64,000 nt of DNA, taken from NCBI RefSeq assembly GCF_900142435.1, contig NZ_LT670846.1, forward strand, positions 1,206,750 through 1,270,749. The letters are read 5' to 3'. Each line of letters opens with the position of its first letter. The first letter of the stretch is position 1. A program made the translations under genes and the position numbers. Shown piece by piece: positions 16,260 through 26,192 of the stretch. Source of the DNA: Thermocrinis minervae. Its GTDB lineage: Bacteria; Aquificota; Aquificia; Aquificales; Aquificaceae. The notes under the pieces are model-generated. The model was given only the letters and a program-made list of their open reading frames with translations. It ran no database searches and was not told the origin of the DNA.

Positions 16260-17965
16260 ATGCGGTGGAGTAGGTATTTTTGGTATACATCAAAGGATGA
16301 TCCTGCAGATGCAGAAGCTCCATCACACAAGCTTCTTCTAAAGGCAGGCTTTATAAAGCAGGTAGCTTCTGGAATTTACGCCTTTACACCACCAGCCCAC
16401 AGGGTGCTGAAGAAGATAGAGGACATAGTGAGGAAAGAGATGGACAGGTCTGGAGCTCAGGAGCTTTTGCTAACAGTTTTGAACCCTGCACACCTATGGC
16501 AGGAGACGGGAAGATGGGATCTTTACGGTCCGGAGCTTTTTAAGCTCAAAGACAGGAACGGTAGGGACTTTTGTCTTGGCCCCACGCACGAAGAAGAGAT
16601 TACAGACTTAGTTAGACACTTCGTTAACTCCTACAGACAGCTCCCTTTAATACTCTACCAGATACAGGTAAAGTTTAGGGATGAAAAAAGGCCACGTTTT
16701 GGCCTTATAAGATGCAGAGAGTTCATAATGAAGGATGCCTATTCCTTTGATACGGATGAGATGTCAGCCATCATCTCTTACGAGACTATGAAGTTTGCCT
16801 ACGAGAGAATCTTCAAAAAGCTAAGGTTAAACGTGCTGATGGTGGAAGCAAGCGTAGGAAACATAGGGGGTAAGAGCTCTCACGAGTTTGTTGTCCTAAC
16901 TGACTACGGAGAAGCCCTAGTGGCCTACTGTGAAAACTGCGGTTACTCCGCCAACGCGGAGATAGTGCCTTTGGGTAAGGGAATTCAAGAAGAGGAAGAA
17001 GAAAAGCCATTGCAGGAGGTTTATACGCCCAACGTGGAGACCATAGAGGAGCTTGCCAATTTCCTAAAGGTTCCACCGAGAAAGATAATGAAGGCTGTCC
17101 TTTACATAGTGAAAGGTGAGCCTCTCATGGTAGTCATAAGGGGAGATAGGAATGTAGACGAGAAGAAGCTAGAAGCTATCTTGGGAACAGACGAGTTTAG
17201 GCTAGCGGACGATGAAGAAGTTAGAAAGCTTCTTGGAACATCCAAGGGATTCATAGGACCCATTAACCTTCCCGATGGTATAAGGGTACTGTGGGACAAC
17301 TCCCTGTGGGGAGTTAAGAACATGGTGGTTGCTTTCAACAAGCCAGACTATCACCTTGTGAACGTGAACCCTGGAAGAGACTTCGCCTACGGTGAGTTTG
17401 TAGACGTATGCGAAGTTCGGGATATGGATCCCTGCCCTAAGTGTTCAAGCCCTCTGAAGGTAAGGAGAGGTCTTGAGCTCGGCCACATATTCCTCCTTGG
17501 TACAAGGTACTCTGAACCCATGAAGCTTTACTACAGAGACCAGGCTGGAGAAGAAAAACCCGTCATAATGGGCTGTTACGGTATAGGTATATCAAGGATC
17601 ATGGCGGCACTTGTGGAACAATACCATGACCAGATGGGTATAAAATGGCCAACGGTGGTAGCTCCTTTTGAGCTTGACATCGTATGCGTCAACCCACAGG
17701 ACTCGGAACAGAAGAAGGTATCGGAAGAGCTCTACCTACTTGCCCAGGAGATGGGTATAGAGGTTATCCTTGATGACAGGGATGAGAGCCCAGGTTCCAA
17801 GTTTGCAGATGCAGACCTGTGTGGCTTCCCGTACAGGATCGTTGTGGGTAAAAAGCTTAAAGAAGGTAAGGTAGAGCTTGTCAAAAGGTCTACAGGTGAA
17901 AGGGAAGACCTAGAGGTAGAAGAGGCCATCCAGTACGTGAAAGAACTCATACAGAAGGACAAGCT

Positions 17966-17969
<4 letters not shown>
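16260..17969 (+). CDS. proS: prolyl-tRNA synthetase (bacterial type)
   Basis: Class II synthetase charging tRNA-Pro. 569 aa, the bacterial ProRS length, including an INS editing domain (about residues 225-390, beginning near CENCGYSANAE). Class II motif 2 (FRDEKRPRFGLIRCREF, about 137-153) and motif 3 (GCYGIGISRIMAAL, about 439-452) are present, then the anticodon-binding domain. Upstream TAA ACT ATT CTC is in frame, fixing ATG 16260 as the first in-frame start. Its stop overlaps the TTG start of coaX. Confidence 0.97.
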
Positions 17970-18703
<734 letters not shown>

Positions 18704-18733
18704 TACCAATATATTAATTATAACCCAAAAACC

Positions 18734-19801
18734 TTACAATTCAACAAGATCTAAGCTCACACTTGACAGTGGTTTACCAGAGCCTCCTTCTACAAGAACC
18801 ATGTTTTCAAGCCTTACTCCAAACTTTCCAGGTAGGTATATGCCAGGTTCTATGGTGAAGACCATACCCTCCTCTATGGGCACCTCTGCGTCTGGACCAT
18901 CCTTGTAGACTCTTGGAAACTCGTGTATTTCAACACCCACTCCGTGGCCAGTAGAGTGTGTAAAATAGTCTCCAAAACCCTTGTCTTGGATATATTCCCT
19001 GGCTTTCCTGTCCACATCTCCTATCCTCTTACCTACCTTTACCTCTTCAAGGGCAAAAAGATGGGCATCCCTTACCACAGTGTAGACCCTCTTAAACTCT
19101 TCGTCTGCCTTGCCTAAAAAGATGGTTCTGGTAAAGTCTGTGCAGTAACCTTCCCATACAAGTCCCATGTCTATAAGAAGTGGCTTTCCATGTTCCAATC
19201 TGTTTGTAGAAGTTTCCCAATGGGGTATGGCGGAAGCTGGTCCGCAAGCAACTATAGCGGGAAAGCTCTCCCCCAAAGCTCCACCCTTTAAAAACTCGTG
19301 CACTAAAAAGGCTCTAACTTCAAGCTCTGTAAGGCCTGGTCTTAAAAATTCCAAGAGATTGAGGTAGATCCTGTCACTTAGCTCCACACCCTTCCTCATC
19401 CTTTCTATCTCATCTTTATCCTTTATGGCCCTTAGGTCCTTCAGAAAACCTTCATACCCTACCCAGCTTATGCTTTTTGCCCTTAGCCTCTCCTTAAAAT
19501 GGCATGAGACCCTGTCCTTTTCGTAGCCTACTTTTTTAAGCCCAAGGTCCTTTACAAAACCTTTTATGAACTTAAGAGTGTCCTTCTCTATCTTTACTAC
19601 GTTCCACCCTTTTAGCTCCTCCAAAGCTCTGTGGTAGTACCTGCTGTCCGTAAGGAGATAGCTTCCATCCCTTGTGGCTATGCAGTAAGCGTTGGTAGAC
19701 CTAAAGCCCGAAAGGTACTCCACACTGGCCCTTGAGGAGAAGAGAAAGCCATCTAGGTTTTCTTTCTTAAGTCTTTCCCTTATCTGCTGAAACTTCCTCA
19801 T
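18734..19801 (-). CDS. pepP: M24-family metallopeptidase (Xaa-Pro aminopeptidase/dipeptidase)
   Basis: 355-aa creatinase-fold peptidase that removes residues N-terminal to proline; dinuclear metal site. Metal ligands are visible in order: two Asp in LLIDMGLVWEGYCTDFTRT, His in HSTGHGVGVEIHEFP, Glu in FTIEPGIYLPG and Glu in GVRLENMVLV. An N-terminal creatinase-N domain spans about residues 1-125. Length and layout fit bacterial PepQ/PepP-type Xaa-Pro peptidases; exact specificity not fixed. Overlaps rpoN by 4 bp at the end of a long operon. Confidence 0.92.
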   Translation of the reverse strand: MRKFQQIRERLKKENLDGFLFSSRASVEYLSGFRSTNAYCIATRDGSYLLTDSRYYHRALEELKGWNVVKIEKDTLKFIKGFVKDLGLKKVGYEKDRVSCHFKERLRAKSISWVGYEGFLKDLRAIKDKDEIERMRKGVELSDRIYLNLLEFLRPGLTELEVRAFLVHEFLKGGALGESFPAIVACGPASAIPHWETSTNRLEHGKPLLIDMGLVWEGYCTDFTRTIFLGKADEEFKRVYTVVRDAHLFALEEVKVGKRIGDVDRKAREYIQDKGFGDYFTHSTGHGVGVEIHEFPRVYKDGPDAEVPIEEGMVFTIEPGIYLPGKFGVRLENMVLVEGGSGKPLSSVSLDLVEL

Positions 19802-20931
19802 CTTAGACCCAAAAGCCTCCTGTACTTGGCAACCGTCCTCCTAGCTAGGTTGAACCCTAACTTCTTGACCTCTAGGCTTACCTCTCTGTCGCTCAGGTGC
19901 ATGCCCTTCTCCTCCAAGATCTTTCTTACAAGAAGCATAACCTCCTGGGTACTAAGCCCAGACTTGCTCTCCCTCACGAAGAAGAATCTAAGAGGGTATG
20001 TTCCTGCTGGGGTTTTTATAGACTTTCTGGAGATAATCCTGCTTAGGGTGGATGTGTCTATGCCTATATCCTTAGCCACAGAGCTTACCTTTAGTGCCTT
20101 GAGCGGCTCACCCCTTAACAGAAAACCCTCCTGCCTGTGGATTATCCTGTAGCTTACGTCCCTGAGTATCTTTCTTCTCATCTCAAGCAGCATCTTTAGC
20201 CTTTTAGCCCTTTCCCAATCCCCATCTCTTTTTTCCACATCAAAGTCTACAAAGTCCTCGTACACGAAGAGGTACCACTCACCGTTCTCATACTCAGCTA
20301 CCACATCCACGCTTGTGTGCGTGTACGCAGCATCTGTAGATAAGGGGAAGAGCTTGAGGGTTGAAAGAAGAGAAAGTACCTCTTGATCTCTAACCGGTCT
20401 TCTACTCTCTAGAGCCTTAAGGAGCTTTGGGATCAGATGTCTTTGGCTTGGGTACAACTCCTCCACTTGGAGGACCAAAAACTCCTTTATGTCCTTTGAT
20501 GCCACTCCAAGAGGTTCAAACTCCCTTGTGATAAACCTTCTTATGCTCTCCACATACTGGGGTTCTGTTCCGAACCTTTTGGCTATGTCTTCAACGCTTT
20601 CACCAAGGAAACCCTTCGCGTCCAGGGAGTAGATTATCTCAAGGGCTACATCCAGATCCTGTCCATCGAATTCAAGCTTGGCTTGCTTGATAAGGCTCTC
20701 CATATGGGACTCTCTTGCTGCTACTTCCTGTCTTGGAATTTCCTCGTAGAAGAACTTTGGTATCCTTCTGGTATACCTTACCACGCATGGGTTCTTCCTG
20801 CTTTCCTCCTCTAGCACCTTGCTTAGGTCTTCTGAGGTTTCTTGGAGTAACTTTATGTCCACACCCAGGGTCAGGTTAAGCTGGAGTTTTGTGTGTAGCT
20901 CGGGTTTTACCTGCGGGCTTTGCATGTTCAT
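19798..20931 (-). CDS. rpoN: RNA polymerase sigma-54 factor
   Basis: 377-aa sigma-54, a little shorter than proteobacterial versions. The Gln/Leu-rich region I is seen at the N-terminus (KLQLNLTLGVDIKLLQETSEDL), with the ENPFV-like KNPCV near 47. The C-terminal RpoN box ARRTVAKYR (about 363-371), which reads the -24 element, is intact, as is a helix-turn-helix SVAKDIGIDTSTLSRIISRK. It transcribes genes that need bEBP activators. Embedded in an operon with purB, gcv genes and two proteins of unknown function; ATGA overlap with the upstream LOG-like gene. Confidence 0.95.
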   Translation of the reverse strand: MNMQSPQVKPELHTKLQLNLTLGVDIKLLQETSEDLSKVLEEESRKNPCVVRYTRRIPKFFYEEIPRQEVAARESHMESLIKQAKLEFDGQDLDVALEIIYSLDAKGFLGESVEDIAKRFGTEPQYVESIRRFITREFEPLGVASKDIKEFLVLQVEELYPSQRHLIPKLLKALESRRPVRDQEVLSLLSTLKLFPLSTDAAYTHTSVDVVAEYENGEWYLFVYEDFVDFDVEKRDGDWERAKRLKMLLEMRRKILRDVSYRIIHRQEGFLLRGEPLKALKVSSVAKDIGIDTSTLSRIISRKSIKTPAGTYPLRFFFVRESKSGLSTQEVMLLVRKILEEKGMHLSDREVSLEVKKLGFNLARRTVAKYRRLLGLR

Positions 20932-21380
20932 AAATTTAACACCCTGTCCAGTTCGGCGAGGAGATCCTCCAGGTTGCTGAACTGTTTTACACCCTCTATG
21001 GGGTGGGTTTTGTAGCCTAGTATGGTCTTACCCAAGATGAGTGCGTAGGCTATCTCGGAAAGTGTTCCCCAGTGGCCACCTACAGCCACGACAATGTCAC
21101 CGCTTGCCACCACCAGTGGGTTCCTGTTCCAGCTCATACCCGTACGTATTTTCACGTCCACGTAAGGGTTTGCTTCACTTCCCTCGTAAGAAGGAAGTAT
21201 TCCTACTGTAAGCCCACCTTCTTCTTTAGCACCCTTACACACAGCTTCCATAACCCCACCCCTGCCACCACACACCACCACTAAGCCACGCCTTGCTAGC
21301 TCTTTACCTAGACGGTAGGCAAAGGAATACTCCTCTTCTGTAGAGTTAGAGGATCCTATGACGGCTACTTGCCTTGGCAT
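20928..21380 (-). CDS. SLOG/LOG-like nucleotide-binding protein (TIGR00725 type)
   Basis: 150-aa Rossmann-like protein related to LOG cytokinin-activating enzymes and DprA. The phosphate-binding GGRGGVMEA (38-46) and GGHWGTLSEIAYAL (101-114) are the two family motifs; LOG itself has PGGxGTxxE, here altered to VGGHWGTLSE. Named members of this subgroup lack an assigned reaction; nucleotide or nucleotide-derivative binding is likely. Sits between an unknown propeller-like gene (16-bp overlap) and rpoN. Confidence 0.82.
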   Translation of the reverse strand: MPRQVAVIGSSNSTEEEYSFAYRLGKELARRGLVVVCGGRGGVMEAVCKGAKEEGGLTVGILPSYEGSEANPYVDVKIRTGMSWNRNPLVVASGDIVVAVGGHWGTLSEIAYALILGKTILGYKTHPIEGVKQFSNLEDLLAELDRVLNL

Positions 21381-22531
21381 GATCCTACAGTCTTGACTAT
21401 ATCATCCTTGAAGGTTAGGAAGGTAGAATGCCTTTCCTCCAGGAGCTTAAGCAAGGACTCATTGAGGTGAATCTTGCCACCTTCTTCTGAGATAAGGTTG
21501 AACTCAGCAGCGAACTCTCTTATAGCCTCGTAGTAGCCTGGGTTTGCACAGTATACAAAGAGTTCTGGAAAGTACTTAGAAAGACAGTAAGTTACAGAGT
21601 AGATATCTAAACCCTTGCCATCTACTCTTACATCTATGTAACCTAGCTTTTCATGTATCTCCAGCTTTTTGCCCGTTTCCTGTGAATAGAGATGAAGGGC
21701 ACCTAAGACTATAGCGCTTAAAGTCACCAAGTCTATGTTTTGGTAGTCTTCGCCAAAAAGATCAGCTTTGGATGCAGCCTCCAAGCCCGTCTCTTTAAGA
21801 AGGTACACGTGGTTTAGGCCCTCTGTAAAGGTTATGTACTTTGAATCTTTTATGCTTGCCACAAGTCTACCAAGCTTGGAAAATATGAAAAGACCTTCGG
21901 TAGAAAGCAGATAAAGGTGGTAGCAGTTGTACTCAGCCTTCATGAACTCTCCTTGATAGCTACAAGAAGAGATGGATTCTAACTGGTGATCAAAGAAGAC
22001 CACCTCTCCACTTTCCTTCACGGCCACAGGTCCTTCCTCGGTTGCTAGCAAGGCCAGCGTCCCAGAAAAAGCTTTCTCATCAAGAAGACCTCCCTCTTTG
22101 CTAAGCCTGTAGATGAATTCTTTGGATGCTATGTAGATGTAGTCCTTACTCAGGGATATACATACGAAAGGTCTTTCAAGCTTTGCTGGAGCCCCTACGT
22201 TTGTAAACTTTCCTGGCTTTTCAGTAGAAAATCTGTAGAGGTCTGTCTTGGTTAGGATATAACCCTCGTTAAGAGAAAGGGCTATGTCTTGCACATCTTC
22301 CACAGGAAACTCCTCTAGCTGACCATCTTCTTTGTGAACCCTTATGAGGTGCGAAGAGGTTATGCCAAACACATAATCCTTACCTGCGAGCAGCTTTTTG
22401 ATAGGATCCTGCAAACGCTTAGTCTGCCAAAGGAGCTTCTGTTCCCCCCTCTCTATAAGCTCCTGCTTGTCAAAGGCTTTGACATCATACTCTCCCAAGT
22501 AGACGACCTTTTCATCACACATCAGAACCAT
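21365..22531 (-). CDS. uncharacterised protein with beta-propeller-like repeats
   Basis: 388-aa protein with no family I can name. The first about 260 residues repeat short units of the form hydrophobic strand, turn, strand (YVFGITSSHLIRVHKEDG, YIYIASKEFIYRLSKEGG, HLYLLSTEGLFIFSKLG), as in WD40/PQQ-type propellers. The last about 120 residues are helical. No signal peptide, so probably cytoplasmic. I chose ATG 22531 over the TTG five codons earlier because GGAGGTGAT is correctly spaced before it; it overlaps purB by 17 bp. Operon partners are purB and sigma-54. Confidence 0.7.
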   Translation of the reverse strand: MVLMCDEKVVYLGEYDVKAFDKQELIERGEQKLLWQTKRLQDPIKKLLAGKDYVFGITSSHLIRVHKEDGQLEEFPVEDVQDIALSLNEGYILTKTDLYRFSTEKPGKFTNVGAPAKLERPFVCISLSKDYIYIASKEFIYRLSKEGGLLDEKAFSGTLALLATEEGPVAVKESGEVVFFDHQLESISSCSYQGEFMKAEYNCYHLYLLSTEGLFIFSKLGRLVASIKDSKYITFTEGLNHVYLLKETGLEAASKADLFGEDYQNIDLVTLSAIVLGALHLYSQETGKKLEIHEKLGYIDVRVDGKGLDIYSVTYCLSKYFPELFVYCANPGYYEAIREFAAEFNLISEEGGKIHLNESLLKLLEERHSTFLTFKDDIVKTVGSCQGK

Positions 22532-23837
22532 CTTTATCACCTCCAAAAACCTTATCGTATATGTAGTCTAAGTGTTTGAGAAAGCTTTTAGGATCTATGG
22601 CTTTCTCTATCTCCTCCTGAGTTAGGTACTTGGAGACCTCCGTGTCTTCCATAAGACTTTGTCTGAAAGGTATCTCCTCCCTGTAGCTTCTCATAGCACA
22701 CCTTTGCACTAGCTGGTAGGCTATGTCCCTGTCTATACCCTTTTCCATGAGAAGGGTGAGTATTTTGGAAGAGGCGTAGAGACCAAAGGATAGATCCATG
22801 TTCTTGAGCATTCTGTCCTTGTTGACCTTAAGACCTTTGAGTATGCTGAGAAATAGGTTGAGAATGTAATCAAGGGCTATGAAGGAGTCAGGCAGTATTA
22901 CCCTCTCCGCCGATGAATGGGATATATCCCTTTCATGCCACAGGACTACGTTTTCCAAAGAAGCCGTAAGATTGGACCTTATTACCCTGGCAAGGCCGCA
23001 TATCCTCTCAGCGTGTATGGGATTCTTCTTGTGGGGCATGGCGGAAGAACCCCTCTGACCTTCTCTGAAGGGCTCTTCTACCTCTCCTACTTCTGTCCTC
23101 TGAAGATGCCTTATCTCGGTGGCAAACTTTTCTAGAGAGGTAGCACATATTGCCAACGAGAACACAACCTGGGCATGTCTGTCTCTATGCACTATCTGGG
23201 TAGAAGCTGGTTCAGGCTTTAGTCCAAGCTCTTCGAGTGCCAGCTTTTCCACCATAGGGTCAAGGTTGGAGTAAGTACCTACGGCCCCAGCTATCTTACC
23301 GTAGGATATGTTATCCAGTGCTTCCAAAAGTCTCTGTCTGTTCCTCTTCATCTCGTCGTACCAAACTAGGAACTTCAGACCTAAGGTTATGGGCTCTGCA
23401 TGCATGCCGTGCGTTCTACCCATCATGAGTGTATGCTTGTGTTCAAGGGAGAGCCTTTTTAGCTCTTCAAGTACTAAGTCAACGTCCTGCAGTATAAGTC
23501 TAAGGGCTTCTCTTATCTGAAGGGCTAGGGCCGTGTCTACTATGTCCGAGGAGGTTATGCCCATATGAAAGTACTGCGTATAACCCCTTATCTGATCACC
23601 TATGGCGGAGACAAAAGCTAGCACATCGTGGTTGTAAACCTTCTCGTACTCTTCTATACGCCTTAACACCTCCTCGTCCACGTAGGTCTTCTCTATCTTT
23701 TCGAGTGCTTGGGCAGGTATCTTTCCAAGTTTATGCCAAGCTCTACAGATTGCCTTTTCTACCTCAAGCCAGAATCTGAACTTACTAAGGTCACTCCATA
23801 TCTCTCCCATCTGTGGGCGGGTGTACCTTTTAACCAT
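22515..23837 (-). CDS. purB: adenylosuccinate lyase
   Basis: Cleaves SAICAR and adenylosuccinate in purine synthesis; fumarase superfamily homotetramer. 440 aa, normal. The family signature GSSAMPHKKNPIHAERI near residues 262-278, the catalytic His region MGRTHGMHAEPITLG near 138-152 and TSSDIVDTAL near 95 are present. Overlaps gcvPA by 8 bp upstream and the unknown propeller-like gene downstream. No other pur genes are adjacent. Confidence 0.97.
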   Translation of the reverse strand: MVKRYTRPQMGEIWSDLSKFRFWLEVEKAICRAWHKLGKIPAQALEKIEKTYVDEEVLRRIEEYEKVYNHDVLAFVSAIGDQIRGYTQYFHMGITSSDIVDTALALQIREALRLILQDVDLVLEELKRLSLEHKHTLMMGRTHGMHAEPITLGLKFLVWYDEMKRNRQRLLEALDNISYGKIAGAVGTYSNLDPMVEKLALEELGLKPEPASTQIVHRDRHAQVVFSLAICATSLEKFATEIRHLQRTEVGEVEEPFREGQRGSSAMPHKKNPIHAERICGLARVIRSNLTASLENVVLWHERDISHSSAERVILPDSFIALDYILNLFLSILKGLKVNKDRMLKNMDLSFGLYASSKILTLLMEKGIDRDIAYQLVQRCAMRSYREEIPFRQSLMEDTEVSKYLTQEEIEKAIDPKSFLKHLDYIYDKVFGGDKDGSDV

Positions 23838-25143
23838 CCTTGAGCACCTCTACTAGTCTGTCTATCTCCTGCTTTGTCCTCTTCTCCGTAGTGGCCAACA
23901 GGATGGTATCCCTGTAGCCAAAGGGTGAGAGATCCACACCGAAGAGAAAGCCTGCCTTTAAAGCCTTCTGTCTTAACTCCTTTATCCTTGGATGTCTTAG
24001 AGGGTACTCCCATAGATGCTTCCCCGTGTAGGGTTCCTCAAACCCAAGCTCAAGGAGCTTCTGCTTCAGATAGAGAGCCTTTGAGAGGCTCTGCTTTGCT
24101 ACCTCTATAAGGCCTTCTTTGCCAAGTAGGCTAAGGTATATGACGTTGGCTATGGCCATAAGGTTCTGGTTTGTACATATGTTAGAAGTAGCCCTTTCTC
24201 TTCTTATGTGCTGTTCTCTCGTCTGAAGTACCAAAAGGAAAGCTCTTTTTCCCTCTACGTCTTCTCCCATACCTACAAGCCTTCCGGGTATTCTTCTTAG
24301 GTACTCCATCTTTGTAGCAAAAAAGCCTACGTACGGACCACCGAAGTTTAAAGGTATTCCTAGCTGCTGACCTTCACCTACCACTACATGTGCTTCATTT
24401 GGAGGTTTGAGCACAGCTAAAGCTACAGGATCTGCTACCACTATCAAAGGTACCTCGTACTCCCTAGCGATTTTTGAAATCTCTTGTACGTTTTCCACGT
24501 AACCCAAGAAGTTGGGCTGTTGGATAGCCAAAGCATAGACCTTCTTACTTTTAAGAAGCTCTTCGAGCCTCTCTAAATCTGTAGTACCTTCTTTCGATAA
24601 TGGAGCGAGATCAATCTCGTCCTGGCGGGCCGTAATGTAGGTTCTTACCACATCCCTGTATAGAGGATTTACACCTTCAGAGAGAAGTAAACTATCGGCG
24701 TTCGTCTTTGCACTCTTTACCATGAGTATGGCTTCTGATAAGGCTGTGGCTCCATCGTACACGCTGGCGTTTGCCACGTCCATACCTGTAAGCTCGCATA
24801 TGAGCGTCTGATATTCAAAGATGGCCTGTAGTGTACCCTGAGAGGCTTCAGGTTGATAGGGTGTGTAGGAGGTCAAGAACTCTCCTCTGTTTAGAATCTG
24901 CCATATTACTGATGGTACTATCCTATCATAGGCTCCAAATCCTGCGAAGCATACCAGGCTTCTATTTTTACCTTCAAGCTCTTTAAAAAATCTCCTTATT
25001 TCCTCCTCAGACAGAGGATCTTGCCTGATATCTGGCTTGACAAGCAGGGTAGGGTCTATGTGTGAATAAAGTTCTTCAAAGGAGGAAATACCCAAAAGGT
25101 TAAAGGCTTTTTTTGTATCTTCTTGTCCGTGGGGTATGTACAT
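23830..25143 (-). CDS. gcvPA: glycine dehydrogenase (decarboxylating) subunit 1
   Basis: 437-aa N-terminal-half P-protein of the two-subunit glycine cleavage system. Family features: MYIPHGQEDTKKAFNLLG at the start, FAGFGAYDRIVPSVI, TSYTPYQPEASQGTLQAIFEYQ near 93-114, and GEGQQLGIPLNFGGPYVGFFA. The PLP lysine is on subunit 2 (GcvPB), which is not in this window. Start is ATG 25143, sharing TGATG with the gcvH stop. With GcvH it decarboxylates glycine, or runs in reverse for glycine synthesis. Confidence 0.96.
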   Translation of the reverse strand: MYIPHGQEDTKKAFNLLGISSFEELYSHIDPTLLVKPDIRQDPLSEEEIRRFFKELEGKNRSLVCFAGFGAYDRIVPSVIWQILNRGEFLTSYTPYQPEASQGTLQAIFEYQTLICELTGMDVANASVYDGATALSEAILMVKSAKTNADSLLLSEGVNPLYRDVVRTYITARQDEIDLAPLSKEGTTDLERLEELLKSKKVYALAIQQPNFLGYVENVQEISKIAREYEVPLIVVADPVALAVLKPPNEAHVVVGEGQQLGIPLNFGGPYVGFFATKMEYLRRIPGRLVGMGEDVEGKRAFLLVLQTREQHIRRERATSNICTNQNLMAIANVIYLSLLGKEGLIEVAKQSLSKALYLKQKLLELGFEEPYTGKHLWEYPLRHPRIKELRQKALKAGFLFGVDLSPFGYRDTILLATTEKRTKQEIDRLVEVLKDG

Positions 25144-25661
25144 CACCTTTCCTTATCTTCGTAGGGGATATCCTCAGGTAACGCATCTAATGATTCTTCA
25201 AAGGATTCTTCTGGAGGTGTACCTATGCTTATGCTCTCTACCCTCTCTTCTTTGATTATGTCTGCAAGCATTTGGGCATAGTCTTCTGCCGTAAGTAGGT
25301 CTTCAAGCTCAGCAGGATCATCCATCTCAAGGACCACTAGCCAACCGTCTTCGTAGGGTGATTCATTAACTAGCTGGGGCTCGTCCTGGAGCTGTGAGTT
25401 TACCTCCACTACGGTACCGCTAACAGGTGCGTAAACAGGTGCCACGTTCTTGACCGACTCCAAGTTTACAAGCACATCCCCAGCTTCGTAGTGGCTGTCT
25501 TTCTCTGGAAGATCCACGTAGACTATGTCTCCGAGCTCTTTCTGGGCGTAGTCCGTTATGCCTACCCAAGCTTTCTTGCCCTTTACCAACACCCATTCAT
25601 GTTCTTTGGTGTAATACCTGTCCTTTAAGACTATGTACTTTCCTACAGTTATCTCATCCAT
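25143..25661 (-). CDS. gcvH: glycine cleavage system H protein with acidic C-terminal extension
   Basis: Lipoyl carrier that shuttles the aminomethyl group between P, T and L proteins. The lipoyl lysine is K71 in LESVKNVAPVYAPVSG. At 172 aa it is about 40 residues longer than a usual GcvH; the extra tail, after about residue 130, is rich in Glu, Asp and Ser and probably disordered. Immediately upstream of gcvPA, which supports a true glycine-cleavage role rather than the lipoate-binding proteins of sulfur oxidation. The SD for gcvPA lies within its last codons. Confidence 0.94.
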   Translation of the reverse strand: MDEITVGKYIVLKDRYYTKEHEWVLVKGKKAWVGITDYAQKELGDIVYVDLPEKDSHYEAGDVLVNLESVKNVAPVYAPVSGTVVEVNSQLQDEPQLVNESPYEDGWLVVLEMDDPAELEDLLTAEDYAQMLADIIKEERVESISIGTPPEESFEESLDALPEDIPYEDKER

Positions 25662-25673
25662 GCCAAACCTCCT

Positions 25674-26159
25674 CTAAGAGGATATCTCACATTCTATTCC
25701 ATACTCCCTATGTACCGTATCAACAACTTTCATTAAGTCAACCTCTTCTTCTAACATTCTCTCAATGGTCCTTATAAAGTAGTCAAGGTCAACGAGCTTT
25801 ATGTAAGCTAGTCCACCCCAAAGGTTCTCCCTTTTGAGGATCATGTTTTTCTTCTTTGAGATGAAATCCAGTGCCTTGTCCCTTAAAAAGATGGTGCCAC
25901 CGTCCACCACAAGCACGTTGTTTCCCCTTAGCTTTCTAAGCCCCTTATAGATGGCATAAAGTTTAGAGCCCTTATCGTTGTTTATGAAGACCAAGTCAGG
26001 GAACCTATCAAAGAGCTCTTTAAACTGAGAAGTAAGAGTGATGTAAAGACTATCAGGTCCTATAAACCTTTTCAGTGCCTTTACTGTCTCCTCTAGCTTA
26101 CTTAGTAGGTTCACATCTTCCTTCAGACTTTCGTAAAGTACTATAAGAACCTTAACCAT
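25674..26159 (-). CDS. uncharacterised protein, possibly a degenerate GT-A/nucleotidyltransferase fold
   Basis: 161-aa protein I do not recognise. The middle (NNDKGSKLYAIYKGLRKLRG then NNVLVVDGGTIFLRDKALDFI, about residues 65-105) is like the sugar-nucleotide/MobA transferase pattern in which a helix leads to a strand ending in a metal-binding Asp, but the N-terminal glycine-rich LAGG loop of that family is missing. It could be catalytically inactive. First gene of the long gcvH-gcvPA-purB-rpoN operon, 12 bp before gcvH, with its promoter in a tandem repeat shared with the divergent dehydrogenase gene. Confidence 0.65.
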   Translation of the reverse strand: MVKVLIVLYESLKEDVNLLSKLEETVKALKRFIGPDSLYITLTSQFKELFDRFPDLVFINNDKGSKLYAIYKGLRKLRGNNVLVVDGGTIFLRDKALDFISKKKNMILKRENLWGGLAYIKLVDLDYFIRTIERMLEEEVDLMKVVDTVHREYGIECEISS

Positions 26160-26164
26160 ACGTT

Positions 26165-26192
26165 ACAAGATATTATAAACAAGATATTATAA
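26165..26192. repeat. 14-bp tandem duplication carrying two-way -10 elements
   Basis: Two exact adjacent copies of ACAAGATATTATAA (26165-26178 and 26179-26192) fill most of the spacer between divergent genes. Each copy has TATTAT on the plus strand and TATAAT on the minus strand, so each could act as a -10 in either direction. The last base is the A of the first dehydrogenase ATG. It looks like a promoter duplication; regulatory effect is inference. Confidence 0.7.
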
